A stretch of 64,000 bases of DNA from Lachnospiraceae bacterium Marseille-Q4251 (GCA_018223435.1 JAGTTO010000001.1:3038001-3102000); one strand, 5' to 3'. Positions 28,080 to 36,844 are shown, counted from the stretch's first letter. Numbers and translations: made by a program. Notes: generated from the letters alone by a model not told the origin.

Positions 28080-29216
28080 ATGAATTTGGCTGATTACAGA
28101 CGGTTTGTCTCCTACATTTATGCATACAGAAACGGAAAAAAAGAAAAGAATACGGGCTTTGCAAAAGTGGAAGCCAGAAAGAGAAATTTAAGGATAAGCA
28201 TTCAGCTGGAAGCCCCTGAAAACCGGGAGACCAGTTTGGATGCTTATGGTTTTATAAGGAAAGGGGAAAAAAACTTCGGGATTTTTCTTGGGGAGATGCA
28301 AAAATCTTCCGGGCCCCTCTATTTTCTGAAGGTGGAAACCGACACCGATAACATAAAAGGAAGCGGCCATAGCCTGAATCAGTTCTCCGGTCTCTGGATC
28401 AAAGGAGAAGCAGGGGAGAATTACATTACGATCTGGAATGACGAGCCGGTGAAGCGGATGGATCTGGAAATTGAGATGGAAGAGGAGGAGCAGGAACGCA
28501 TAGAGCCTGTTCCAGCAGCACCAGAAGTGGAGTTTGAGAAGCCCCTCAACGGCGTCCGGGCACAGGAAGCGGAGCTCATCGCGGGGCTGGAGGCTTCTGA
28601 GACGGATCTTCCAGAAACGGATCTGGAGCCCGACGAGGCCTGTGTACCGGAAGAAATCATGTCAGATCCGGCTGCAGGCGAGTCTCCAAATGATCGGGAG
28701 CAGGAAGTAAAAGCTTCGGGGGAGACAGGTCAGGAGGCCGTACAGAATCAGGCATCAGATCAAGAAAAAAAAGACGCTTCCTGCGAGGTGGACGAAACTG
28801 CGGTCGAGCAGGCATCAGAACCAGAGCCGCCGGCAGTTAAGCTTACAGCTTCGGACACTGTATACACGGAGCGTTACGCCAGTCTCTGGGAGCGTCTCTC
28901 ACCGGCGTACGCCCACCGAAATCCCTTCCAGGACGGCGAAGCCACTGATGCCATACTGATCTCGCCGCGCGAGCTGCATTTCTTCTGCTGTAAAGGCTGG
29001 AGCGCCGCGAAAAACAGCTTTATCTATCACGGCTACTACAACTTCCACCATCTTCTTTTCGGAAAAAACGCCGATGGCACTTTCTTCCTCGCAGTTCCTG
29101 GCATTTACTCGCTCCAGGAGCAGCGAATGGCCGTCTCCTTTGGCTTTCCCCTTTTTAAGGAAAGCCAGGATAAGGCTCCGGCCTGCCGCCGTGGCTACTG
29201 GTGCCGTCTGCTTTAA
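28080..29216 (+). CDS. DUF6128-like protein with acidic linker
   Basis: Start at 28080 (MNLADYRRFVSYIYAYRNG) is preferred; the upstream 17 codons look non-coding. 378 residues: N-terminal ~140-residue domain, a long acidic E/P/S/A linker, then a C-terminal domain of ~110 residues (YASLWERLSPAYAHRNPF...FFCCKGWSAAKNSF...GYYNFHHLLFG). This architecture matches DUF6128-type proteins frequent in Lachnospiraceae. No signal peptide or membrane helix, so probably cytoplasmic. Function unknown. Confidence 0.7.
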   Translation: MNLADYRRFVSYIYAYRNGKKEKNTGFAKVEARKRNLRISIQLEAPENRETSLDAYGFIRKGEKNFGIFLGEMQKSSGPLYFLKVETDTDNIKGSGHSLNQFSGLWIKGEAGENYITIWNDEPVKRMDLEIEMEEEEQERIEPVPAAPEVEFEKPLNGVRAQEAELIAGLEASETDLPETDLEPDEACVPEEIMSDPAAGESPNDREQEVKASGETGQEAVQNQASDQEKKDASCEVDETAVEQASEPEPPAVKLTASDTVYTERYASLWERLSPAYAHRNPFQDGEATDAILISPRELHFFCCKGWSAAKNSFIYHGYYNFHHLLFGKNADGTFFLAVPGIYSLQEQRMAVSFGFPLFKESQDKAPACRRGYWCRLL

Positions 29217-29276
29217 AACTTTGATTTTCTCGATATTCAGAAAGCACCCTCCGGTCTGACGTAAGCCCCTTTAAGC

Positions 29277-29315
29277 TTCGAAGGGAAAGGCGGCCAGCCT
29301 GTCCCTTCGAAATTT
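29277..29315. terminator. Terminator between convergent genes
   Basis: TTCGAAGGGA and TCCCTTCGAA (10 bp, perfect) around an 15-base loop, followed by ATTTT. Serves the convergent DUF6128-like and activase genes. Confidence 0.65.
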
Positions 29316-30022
29316 TACTCAATCCCCCTGACTTCCACCACCGGAATTTTTTCTCTAAGAATCGCTGCAAACCTCTCCAGCTCCTCGCGGCTATAGCTGC
29401 TGTAGTTTCCAGATTTTAAGATATGCTCCGAGTCGCGGTAAGCCTGAAGATAATAGCGTCTGGCACCAGCCAGCCAGTCCCGGATCGCCACAAAATCTTC
29501 CTGTTCATGCAGTTCCCGCACAACGGTGGTGCGAAATTCATAATCAAGATTCCCCTCCATCAGAAAAGCGGCAGTTTCCTCCACAACAGCCAGCAGTTTT
29601 TCACTGGAATTTCCCGCGAGCCGTGCATAGTGTTCCCGGGAGCTCTTGATATCCATGGCCACATAGTCGATGAGCTTTTCTTCGGCAAGCTTCCGGACAA
29701 TGGCCGGATGCGTGCCGTTGGTGTCGAGCTTGACGAGATAGCCCAGCTCCTTGATGGAGCGGATCAACTCCGGAAGCTCCGGTTCCAGGGTGGGTTCGCC
29801 GCCGGTGATACAGACGCCGTCCAGCACCCGCCGCCTTTTTTTCAGGAAGGCGAGGACGTCATCCTCCGGAATCACCGGTTCTTCATCCGGACGGAGAACC
29901 AGACCAGCGTTCTGGCAGAAGGGACAGCGGAAATTGCAGCCGCCAAGAAAGATCGTCGCGGCAGTATAGCCGGGATAATCCAGCAGAGTTAAAGTTTGAA
30001 ATCCATGTATCTTCATAATCAC
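29315..30022 (-). CDS. nrdG: Radical-SAM activating enzyme, NrdG-like
   Basis: 235 residues with the 4Fe-4S cluster motif CNFRCPFCQ (CxxxCxxC), GGEPTLEPEL and the N-terminal LLDYPG typical of the anaerobic ribonucleotide reductase activase group. It would generate the glycyl radical of NrdD using SAM. No nrdD is nearby, so another glycyl-radical partner cannot be excluded. Start is GTG at 30022 (AGGA five bases upstream) or ATG at 30016. Confidence 0.82.
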   Translation of the reverse strand: MIMKIHGFQTLTLLDYPGYTAATIFLGGCNFRCPFCQNAGLVLRPDEEPVIPEDDVLAFLKKRRRVLDGVCITGGEPTLEPELPELIRSIKELGYLVKLDTNGTHPAIVRKLAEEKLIDYVAMDIKSSREHYARLAGNSSEKLLAVVEETAAFLMEGNLDYEFRTTVVRELHEQEDFVAIRDWLAGARRYYLQAYRDSEHILKSGNYSSYSREELERFAAILREKIPVVEVRGIE

Positions 30023-30251
30023 AGAATCCTGCCGCCAAAGTGTTTTGAAAACAGGAGTTTCCTTTCTAAAAAAATATATAGTCCATTCAGGTTTGTATTT
30101 GATCCTTACTGGTGAGTTCGAGTAATTCCAGTATACCCCCTTTCCTCAAAAACGCAATGCATCAGACCAAAACTTTCTTCCCCTGCTTGCCATCCCTCCT
30201 ATTTCCGTTTATACTTGACACCAGAAAAACATTTCACCGAAAGGCATTTTT

Positions 30252-31274
30252 ATGACAGAAATACAAAACACAGATGAAACATACATGCGGGAGGCCCTGA
30301 AGCAGGCGAAAAAAGCCCTGGCCCTTGGGGAGGTGCCCATCGGCTGCGTCATCGTCCATGAGGGGAAAATCATCGCCCGGGGTTACAACCGCCGTAATAC
30401 AGACCAGAGCACCCTTTCCCACGCGGAGATCACGGCCATCCGAAAGGCAGGAAAAGTCTTAAAAGACTGGCGGCTGGAGGGCTGCACCCTCTATGTGACG
30501 CTGGAGCCCTGCCAGATGTGCGCCGGAGCCATTGTCCAGGCGAGGATTCCGCGGGTGGTCATGGGAAGCATGAACCCGAAGGCGGGCTGCGCGGGTTCCA
30601 TCATTAACTTACTGGAAATGAAAGCCTTCAACCATCAGGTGGAGGTCACAAGGGACGTGCTTCGGGAGGAGTGCAGCGCGATTCTTCAGACTTTTTTCAG
30701 TGAAATGCGGGAAAAACAGCGGGCGAAACGCGCTCCGGGCACACTGATCCGAAGTCTCCGGGGAGGCCTTCCGGGCTACACGATTGTGGAAGGCTCCGAG
30801 GAAAATGCTGAGGATATCCAGAAGCTTATGGCCGGAAACGAAGAATATTTCCGTTTGGTAAAAGAAAAACTTCCCACCCTGGAAGGCGCCAGAGAAAGCT
30901 ATACGATTCTTCCGCCGAACACAAGCCGCGAGCAGAAAATCTTCGCCGTTTTTTATAAGAAGGGAAAATGTACGGCAGTCCTCGATTTTATCCAGGGCTA
31001 CCCGAAAGAATTTGTCGGTTTCATCGGCCTGTTCATGTTGGCCGCGGACTGCCAGGGCAAAGGCATCGGAAAGAAAATGTTCCGCCATATCCGTGAGGCC
31101 GCCGAGAAGGCAGGCCTTGAAAAACTCCGTCTGGGCTGCTATGCCGCCAACGAACCCGGCCGCATCTTCTGGGAAAAACAGGGCTTTCAGCTTGCAGAAA
31201 TTCAGGAAAAAGACGGACAGAAACTGCTGGTGCTGGAACTTGCATTAAAAAACAGAAATACTGCTTTACACTGA
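30252..31274 (+). CDS. tadA: tRNA adenosine deaminase TadA fused to GNAT acetyltransferase
   Basis: 340 residues. Residues ~1-155 are TadA: HAEITAI (zinc His and catalytic Glu) and PCQMCAGA (zinc Cys pair), making inosine at tRNA wobble position 34. From about residue 175 a GNAT fold follows, with the acetyl-CoA loop in ADCQGKGIGKKMF and AANEPGRIFWEKQGF near the end. TadA is normally ~150-170 residues, so this is a genuine in-frame fusion; no start or stop lies at the junction. The acceptor of the acetyltransferase is unknown. Confidence 0.9.
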   Translation: MTEIQNTDETYMREALKQAKKALALGEVPIGCVIVHEGKIIARGYNRRNTDQSTLSHAEITAIRKAGKVLKDWRLEGCTLYVTLEPCQMCAGAIVQARIPRVVMGSMNPKAGCAGSIINLLEMKAFNHQVEVTRDVLREECSAILQTFFSEMREKQRAKRAPGTLIRSLRGGLPGYTIVEGSEENAEDIQKLMAGNEEYFRLVKEKLPTLEGARESYTILPPNTSREQKIFAVFYKKGKCTAVLDFIQGYPKEFVGFIGLFMLAADCQGKGIGKKMFRHIREAAEKAGLEKLRLGCYAANEPGRIFWEKQGFQLAEIQEKDGQKLLVLELALKNRNTALH

Positions 31275-31377
31275 CAGAAAAACCTGTTACTATCCCATCT
31301 TTGACAGTTGGAAAGATAAAAAACGGCTATAAACCCAGTAAACATTCAAGGCTTTGCGGTACTTTTTTGAAGTTTAA

Positions 31378-31539
31378 TGCGTCAAACTCCCGATTGTCAT
31401 CGATACGGAAAACGGCTTCATCCGCCTGAAACTGACCGTGGATCTGGCCCGGAAACTGAAGGCAGATTACTTTAAACTGGAGGATCTGAACGCCGAGACA
31501 CTGGCCGGTGTTGTGAGCGAGACTGTAAAATTCAGTTGA
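31378..31539 (+). pseudogene. 3' remnant of an unknown gene
   Basis: An open stretch of 53 codons without a start codon, coding-like (LPIVIDTENGFIRLKLTVDL...LAGVVSETVKFS), ending within the SRP RNA promoter. Its 5' part is absent. The family is not recognised. Confidence 0.4.
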
Positions 31540-31564
31540 CAAGTACTTATTTTTCAGTTACAAT
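31536..31564 (+). promoter_or_regulatory. SRP RNA promoter
   Basis: TTGACA, 17 bp, TACAAT. Start of transcription expected near 31571. Confidence 0.85.
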
Positions 31565-31570
31565 AGTCCG

Positions 31571-31838
31571 GAATCAATTTTGTCATAAAGCTTCCGCGCA
31601 GCCGGAGAGTTAGCGGTGCTCTGAACCTGCAATCCGCTATAGCAGGGGTGATACCAATCCGAGGACTTTTCGTTGTGGGGCTGCCTTTTATAAGTGGCGT
31701 TGACGTCTGGGTCTTACGCAACAGGACTCTGTGAACCGTGTCAGGGTAGGAATACAGCAGCACTAAGCAGATACTCCTGTGTGACGTAAGGCAACCTGGG
31801 CTGAGCTGGCTGTAGGAGTAACGCCTGTGGCGTATTTT
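31571..31838 (+). ncRNA. ffs: Signal recognition particle RNA (large, Bacillus type)
   Basis: Conserved landmarks: Alu-domain start (GCGCAGCCGGAGAGTTAGCG, GGTGCTCTGAACCTGCAATC, CGCTATAGCAGGGGTGATAC), S-domain GTCAGGGTAGGAATACAGCA with GCAGCACTAAGC, and the closing strand GGCTGAGCTGGCTG. The length of ~265 nt fits the form with an Alu domain. It ends in a short hairpin ACGCC/GGCGT with T residues. Confidence 0.93.
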
Positions 31839-31875
31839 CGAAGTGCGGTGCGCGGATTAAAATATAAACCAACAC

Positions 31876-32021
31876 AAAAAAGGGAGTAGCTGCCAGGCTG
31901 TTCCGTCAGGAGCAGAATGGTACATGATGGCGTCAGGACGATAGAAATATCCGCGTCATGTAAGCGATTAGCGAGACTTTTGTCTAAGACATACATTATG
32001 CTTAGGTAAAGGTCTTTTTTT
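31876..32021 (+). promoter_or_regulatory. yybP-ykoY-type (Mn2+) riboswitch with terminator
   Basis: The 5' consensus AGGGAGTAGC and the 3' consensus TTAGCGAGACTTTTG, which pair to close the aptamer, are present about 85 bases apart around hairpins. The 3' strand also forms a terminator (31975-32021): GACTTTTGTCTAAG pairs with CTTAGGTAAAGGTC, then seven T. Ligand binding would thus favour read-through into hflK, the usual logic of this class. The assignment is from remembered consensus only. Confidence 0.8.
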
Positions 32022-32062
32022 GTACTCAAAATCCCTTTTTCACCACAAAACGGAGGAGAACT

Positions 32063-33097
32063 ATGGAAGAACAGAATCAGAACTGGAAGGATGTTATTTA
32101 CGAACAGGTTCCGGAAAAAGAAAACAAACCGAAGAAGAACAAAAGCAAAAAAATGAAGCACATGAAACTGGCTGTGGGAGCCGCCATCGCGGCAGGCGTC
32201 CTTGTGCCGGCGGTCTTTGGCTCCTTTTATCAGATTCAGGAGCAGGAACAGGCCGTGCTGGTGACCTTCGGTAAACCAAAAGCCGTGACGGAGACAGGTC
32301 TTCACTTCAAGCTTCCTTTTATTCAGGAGGTTCGGAAGGTGAACACCACAATCCAGGGTTTTCCGGTGGGCTACACCGAGGAAAACAACGAGATGGTGGA
32401 GGCGGAGAGTATCATGATTACCTCCGATTATAACTTTATCGACGTGGATTTCTTCGTGGAGTACCGGATTTCCGACCCGGTGGCCTATCTTTACGGATCG
32501 AGAGAGCCGGAGCAGATCCTGAGAAATATTTCTCAGAGCTGCATCCGAAACGTTATCGGAAGCTATGTGGTGGACGATGTCCTGACCACCGGAAAAAGTG
32601 AGATCCAGGCGAAGATCAAAGAGATGATCATGGCACAGCTGGAGCAGCAGGAGATCGGCCTCATGCTCACGAATATCACGATGCAGGACTCCGAGCCCCC
32701 GACAACAGAAGTGATGGAGGCCTTTAAAAAGGTAGAAACGGCCAAACAGGGCAAGGAGACGACCCTCAATAACGCGGAGAAATACCGGAGCGAGAAGCTT
32801 CCGGAGGCAGAAGCCGAGGCAGACCAGATAATCAAAAATGCCGAGGCCGCGAAACAAACCCGCATCAACGAGGCGGAAGGCCAGGTGGCCCGTTTCAACG
32901 CCATGTATGAAGAATACAGGAAAAATCCGGAGATCACGAAAGAGCGGATGTACTACGAAGCCATGGAGACGGTGCTTCCGGATGTGAAACTGGTGATCGA
33001 CAGCGGCGACGGCGTAGAAAAAGTCCTTCCCCTGGAAAAATTTTCCGGTGGAGAGACCGTGACAGCCGATACAGAAGACAATAATGGAGGAGAATAA
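32063..33097 (+). CDS. hflK: SPFH-domain membrane protein, HflK-like
   Basis: 344 residues: charged cytoplasmic N-terminus, one transmembrane helix (~residues 32-53), then the SPFH/band-7 domain (QIQEQEQAVLVTFGKPKAV) and a coiled coil (~residues 215-290, rich in E/A/K). Homologs form ring-like HflKC assemblies around the FtsH protease. Start follows GGAGGAG. It overlaps the next gene's leader and is preceded by a riboswitch. Confidence 0.87.
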   Translation: MEEQNQNWKDVIYEQVPEKENKPKKNKSKKMKHMKLAVGAAIAAGVLVPAVFGSFYQIQEQEQAVLVTFGKPKAVTETGLHFKLPFIQEVRKVNTTIQGFPVGYTEENNEMVEAESIMITSDYNFIDVDFFVEYRISDPVAYLYGSREPEQILRNISQSCIRNVIGSYVVDDVLTTGKSEIQAKIKEMIMAQLEQQEIGLMLTNITMQDSEPPTTEVMEAFKKVETAKQGKETTLNNAEKYRSEKLPEAEAEADQIIKNAEAAKQTRINEAEGQVARFNAMYEEYRKNPEITKERMYYEAMETVLPDVKLVIDSGDGVEKVLPLEKFSGGETVTADTEDNNGGE

Positions 33098-33101
33098 ACA
33101 T

Positions 33102-33965
33102 ATGAAGAAGAAAATGGCAGCAGGCCTTGGAATTTTTACGGTCGGAGCGATCGCTCTGGCCTCGTCCCTGACGGTGGCCCAGAAGAACGAATATCAGCTG
33201 GTCCGTCAGTTTGGTAAGGTAAAACGAATCATCGAGGAGCCCGGCATTTACTTTAAAGTGCCCTTTGTGGAGTCGGTGTCCACCCTGCCGAAGGAGACGC
33301 TGATCTACGATCTGACGCCCTCGGACGTTATCACGAAGGACAAAAAGACGATGATCTGCGACAGCTACGTTTTATGGCGGATCGAGGATCCGCTCAAGTT
33401 TGCCCAGACCCTGAACTCCTCCCTCAGCAATGCGGAGAGCAGGCTGAATACCAGTGTATACAATGCCACAAAGAACGTGATCAGCAGTATGGATCAGGAT
33501 CAGGTCATCAGCGGGAGAACAGGAAGCCTTTCCGAGAAGGTCATGGAAAACATTGGCACCAACATGGAACAGTACGGAATCGAGCTCCTTTCCTTTGAGA
33601 CCAAACAGCTGGACCTTCCGAATGACAATAAGGAAGCGGTTTACGAGCGCATGATCTCCGAGCGGGAAAACATCGCCGCTACTTATACAGCGGAAGGAAA
33701 CTCGGAGGCAAAGGTGATACGGAACACCACAGACAAGGAGGTGGCCATTCAGATCTCCGATGCGGAAAAGCAGGCGGAGATCCTGGAGGCCGAGGGCGAG
33801 GCAGAGTACATGCGGGTTCTCTCAGAAGCCTACGGCGATGCGGAACGGACAGAATTTTACACCTTTGTCCGCAGCCTCGATGCCCTAAGGGAATCCATGA
33901 AGGGCGGCGACAAGACCGTGATCCTAGATGAAAATTCCCCGATCGCCCAGATTTTTTACAAGTAA
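33102..33965 (+). CDS. hflC: SPFH-domain membrane protein, HflC-like
   Basis: The start at 33102 is preferred because GGAGGAG lies ten bases upstream; an earlier ATG at 33084 sits inside hflK. 287 residues: N-terminal helix, SPFH domain (EYQLVRQFGKVKRIIEEPGIYFKVPF), then the HflC-type coiled coil (ISERENIAATYTAEGNSEA...AEKQAEILEAEGEAEYMRVL). It should pair with HflK to modulate FtsH. Confidence 0.87.
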   Translation: MKKKMAAGLGIFTVGAIALASSLTVAQKNEYQLVRQFGKVKRIIEEPGIYFKVPFVESVSTLPKETLIYDLTPSDVITKDKKTMICDSYVLWRIEDPLKFAQTLNSSLSNAESRLNTSVYNATKNVISSMDQDQVISGRTGSLSEKVMENIGTNMEQYGIELLSFETKQLDLPNDNKEAVYERMISERENIAATYTAEGNSEAKVIRNTTDKEVAIQISDAEKQAEILEAEGEAEYMRVLSEAYGDAERTEFYTFVRSLDALRESMKGGDKTVILDENSPIAQIFYK

Positions 33966-33973
33966 TGATGTTT

Positions 33974-34005
33974 CCCCTGCGGGTCTTCTCGCGGGGGATT
34001 TTTTT
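33974..34005 (+). terminator. Terminator of hflKC
   Basis: CCCC.GCGG / CTCGCGGGG hairpin followed by seven T. Confidence 0.85.
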
Positions 34006-34023
34006 GCGGAAATCTTACGATGG

Positions 34024-34078
34024 TTTACACGGATTTTACAGAGCTGCGCTTTTTGACTTTACATTCCTTTTCTATACT
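34024..34078 (+). promoter_or_regulatory. Candidate Pho box and pst promoter
   Basis: TTTACA occurs at 34024 and 34035, exactly 11 bp apart as in Firmicutes PhoP boxes, with a third copy at 34058. TTGACT (34053) and TATACT (34073) lie 14 bp apart, a short spacing consistent with activator dependence. Confidence 0.55.
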
Positions 34079-34143
34079 TGGAAACGTAAACGAGGTAAAG
34101 AAAAAAGCCCGCAGGGGCATAGATAAAAAGGAGATCAAAAATT

Positions 34144-35010
34144 ATGAGAAAATTAGTTGCAGCAGCTTTAATCGGAGTTATGACCATGGGGCTTACCGTA
34201 TGCGGGGCATCCGCAGCAGATTTTGATTCATCTGAAGATATCACCGTTGTTTCCCGTGAGGATGGTTCCGGTACCAGAGGCGCTTTCATCGAGCTTTTCG
34301 GTATTCAGGAAGAGCAGGACGGCGAGAAAGTCGATATGACTACCGACGAGGCAAACATCACCAACAGCACCTCCGTTATGATGACTACCGTAGCAGATGA
34401 TGAGTATGCCATCGGTTACATTTCCCTCGGTTCTCTGGATGACAGCGTCAAAGCAGTCAAGATCGATGGAGCAGAAGCTACCGTAGATGACATCAACGAT
34501 GGAACCTACAAGATCTTCCGTCCCTTCAACATCGCAACCAAAGGCGATGTGAGCGACGCAGCACAGGATTTTATCAACTACATCATGAGCAAAGACGGCC
34601 AGGCAGTTGTCGAGGAAAACAAATACATCGTTGTCGGCGAGCCGGAGGATTACACCTCAAACGGAGCTGAAGGTAAAGTTGTAGTAGCTGGTTCCTCTTC
34701 CGTTTCCCCGGTAATGCAGAAACTGAAAGAAGCTTATGAGAAAGTAAATGATAAAGTAGAGATCGAGATTCAGACCAGCGATTCCACTACCGGTATGCAG
34801 AATACCATCGACGGCATCTGTGACATCGGAATGGCATCCAGAGAGCTGAAAGATTCTGAGACCGAGGCAGGCCTGACTGCTACCGTGATTGCAAACGACG
34901 GTATCGCAGTAGTCGTAAACAACGACAACCCGATTGATGAGCTGACTTCCGATCAGGTAAAGAGCGTATTCACCGGTGAGACAACCACTTGGGCTGATCT
35001 GGAGAAATAA
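34144..35010 (+). CDS. pstS: Phosphate-binding protein PstS, circularly permuted
   Basis: 288 residues with a signal peptide; a Cys (TVCG) is present but the site is a poor lipobox. PstS motifs appear in reversed order: SREDGSGTRGAF, normally in the second half, is at residue 37, whereas GSSSVSPVMQKLKEAYE, normally near the N-terminus, is at residue 183. The protein ends at TTTWADLEK, just where the usual order would continue into SREDGSGTR. The ligand loops are intact, so binding is plausible. It is the first gene of the pst operon. Confidence 0.88.
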   Translation: MRKLVAAALIGVMTMGLTVCGASAADFDSSEDITVVSREDGSGTRGAFIELFGIQEEQDGEKVDMTTDEANITNSTSVMMTTVADDEYAIGYISLGSLDDSVKAVKIDGAEATVDDINDGTYKIFRPFNIATKGDVSDAAQDFINYIMSKDGQAVVEENKYIVVGEPEDYTSNGAEGKVVVAGSSSVSPVMQKLKEAYEKVNDKVEIEIQTSDSTTGMQNTIDGICDIGMASRELKDSETEAGLTATVIANDGIAVVVNNDNPIDELTSDQVKSVFTGETTTWADLEK

Positions 35011-35034
35011 TTACTGGACAGATAAAGAAATGAT

Positions 35035-35063
35035 AGCGGGCCTCACTTTCCGGCCCGCTGTTT
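35035..35063 (+). terminator. Partial terminator between pstS and pstC
   Basis: AGCGGGCC/GGCCCGCT hairpin with a short T run (GTTTCT). Probably lets pstS be made in excess of the permease genes. Confidence 0.6.
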
Positions 35064-35082
35064 CTGGTAGTATGGTTGAAAA

Positions 35083-35122
35083 TAACTATTCAGTAGCCAC
35101 TGTGAAGGTACTGAACAGTTAC
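35083..35122. repeat. Short palindromic element (40 bp)
   Basis: TAACTATTCAGTA and TACTGAACAGTTA form a 13-bp near-perfect inverted repeat. Its right half equals the right end of the element at 39969-40110 (ACTGTGAAGGTACTGAACAG). Confidence 0.65.
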
Positions 35123-35139
35123 GAACGGAGAGAGTAAGA

Positions 35140-35988
35140 ATGATAAAAGAAAAACTCATGCATGCGGTCTTTTTCATCGCAGCCTGCACCTCGATTTTGG
35201 CAGTTGCACTGATCTGCCTCTTCCTTTTTGCAAACGGTATTCCGGCGATTCAGGAGATCGGCGTTTTTAAATTTCTTCTGGGTACCCGCTGGAAACCGGG
35301 AAACAACATTTTCGGAATTCTGCCCATGATCATGGGAAGTATTTATGTAACCGCGGGAGCCATCATCATCGGCGTTCCCATCGGCATCATGACTTCCATC
35401 TTCATGGCGGAGTATTGCCCCAGAAAAATCTATGGTTTTCTGAAATCGGCCACAGAGCTTCTGGCAGGCATTCCCTCTGTGGTCTACGGTTTCTTCGGAC
35501 TGACGGTGCTGGTGCCGCTGATTCGGAAACTGCCCCACAGCAAAGGAACCAGCATCCTGACGGCTTCTATTCTTCTGGGCATCATGATCCTTCCCACGAT
35601 CATCGGTGTGACGGAGGCGGCCTTAAGAGCGGTGCCGAGAAGCTATTATGAAGGTTCCCTGGCTCTGGGTGCTACCCAGGAGAGAAGCATCTTCCGCGTT
35701 ATGCTTCCGGCTGCAAAGTCCGGTGTGCTGGCAGGCGTAGTTTTAGGCATCGGCCGGGCTATCGGCGAGACCATGGCCGTGGTTATGGTAGCGGGAAACC
35801 AGGCGAGAATGCCGGCGGGCCTTCTGAAAGGCGTCCGGACCATGACGACAAACATTGTCCTGGAGATGGGCTATGCGGCAGACCTTCACAGAGGCGCGCT
35901 GATTGCCACAGGCGTTGTGCTTTTTGTATTCATTCTGATTATTAACTTTTCCGTATCCATGCTGAACAGGAGGAAGGAACATGAGTAA
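35140..35988 (+). CDS. pstC: Phosphate ABC transporter permease PstC
   Basis: 282 residues, six membrane helices. GTRWKPG near the N-terminus and the EAA-type loop (AALRAVPRSYYEGSLALGATQ) with IGRAIGETMAV are diagnostic for PstC. Overlaps pstA by 8 bp. Confidence 0.95.
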   Translation: MIKEKLMHAVFFIAACTSILAVALICLFLFANGIPAIQEIGVFKFLLGTRWKPGNNIFGILPMIMGSIYVTAGAIIIGVPIGIMTSIFMAEYCPRKIYGFLKSATELLAGIPSVVYGFFGLTVLVPLIRKLPHSKGTSILTASILLGIMILPTIIGVTEAALRAVPRSYYEGSLALGATQERSIFRVMLPAAKSGVLAGVVLGIGRAIGETMAVVMVAGNQARMPAGLLKGVRTMTTNIVLEMGYAADLHRGALIATGVVLFVFILIINFSVSMLNRRKEHE

Positions 35989-36844
35989 TTTCAAAAAAAG
36001 AATGGAGTCTTATCGGAGACATCCTGGTTCGTTTCTGTTGTTTTTGCTGGTGATGCTTTCCGCCCTAGCCACCTTTGTGGTGCTGCTGTTTCTGATTGCA
36101 TACATCCTGATTAAGGGTGTGCCGAACCTGAAGCCTTCCCTTTTTTCCTGGACGTACACGACGGAAAATGCTTCTATGCTGCCCTCCATCGTGAATACAC
36201 TGATCATGACGGTGCTGTCGCTTCTGATTGCCGTTCCCCTTGGAATCTTTTCCGCTATTTATCTGACGGAGTATGCGAAAAAGGGAAACAAGCTGGTGGC
36301 AGTCGTCCGGCTGACCACGGAGACTCTTTCCGGTATTCCGTCTATTGTATACGGTCTTTTCGGTTCCCTGTTTTTTGTAACCTACCTGAAATGGAGTTAT
36401 TCTCTGGCGGCCGGCGCGCTGACGCTGGCCATCATGATTCTTCCGCTGGTGATGCGTACGACAGAGGAGGCTTTGAAATCCGTTCCGGATATGTACCGGG
36501 AGGGAAGCTTTGGTCTGGGAGCCGGAAAACTGCGTACGGTGTTCTGTGTGGTTCTGCCCAGCGCCATCCCTGGAATCCTCTCCGGCGTGATCCTCTCCAT
36601 CGGCCGTATCGTGGGTGAGACAGCCGCCCTGATCTACACGGCAGGTTCCATCCCACAGATCCCCTCCAGCATCATGGGATCCGGCGCGACGCTGGCTGTA
36701 CACATGTACAACCTTTCCAAAGAGGGATTGTATACAGACCAGGCCTACGCAGTGGCGGTGGTACTTTTGCTCCTGGTTCTGCTTATTAACTGGGTATCAA
36801 GTAGAATAGGTAGTGTACTGTGCCACTCAAATTCCGCAGAATGA
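35981..36844 (+). CDS. pstA: Phosphate ABC transporter permease PstA
   Basis: 287 residues, six helices; TEYAKKG, ETLSGIPSIVYGLFG and LKSVPDMYREGSFGLGAGK match PstA. The last ~11 residues and the stop are encoded inside an inverted repeat (36811-36856), so the native C-terminus has been exchanged. The truncation is distal to the membrane core. Confidence 0.95.
   Translation: MSNFKKRMESYRRHPGSFLLFLLVMLSALATFVVLLFLIAYILIKGVPNLKPSLFSWTYTTENASMLPSIVNTLIMTVLSLLIAVPLGIFSAIYLTEYAKKGNKLVAVVRLTTETLSGIPSIVYGLFGSLFFVTYLKWSYSLAAGALTLAIMILPLVMRTTEEALKSVPDMYREGSFGLGAGKLRTVFCVVLPSAIPGILSGVILSIGRIVGETAALIYTAGSIPQIPSSIMGSGATLAVHMYNLSKEGLYTDQAYAVAVVLLLLVLLINWVSSRIGSVLCHSNSAE

Noticed and set aside
31763..32857. 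364-codon minus-strand ORF
   Set aside because: Runs antisense through the riboswitch and hflK; no start context.
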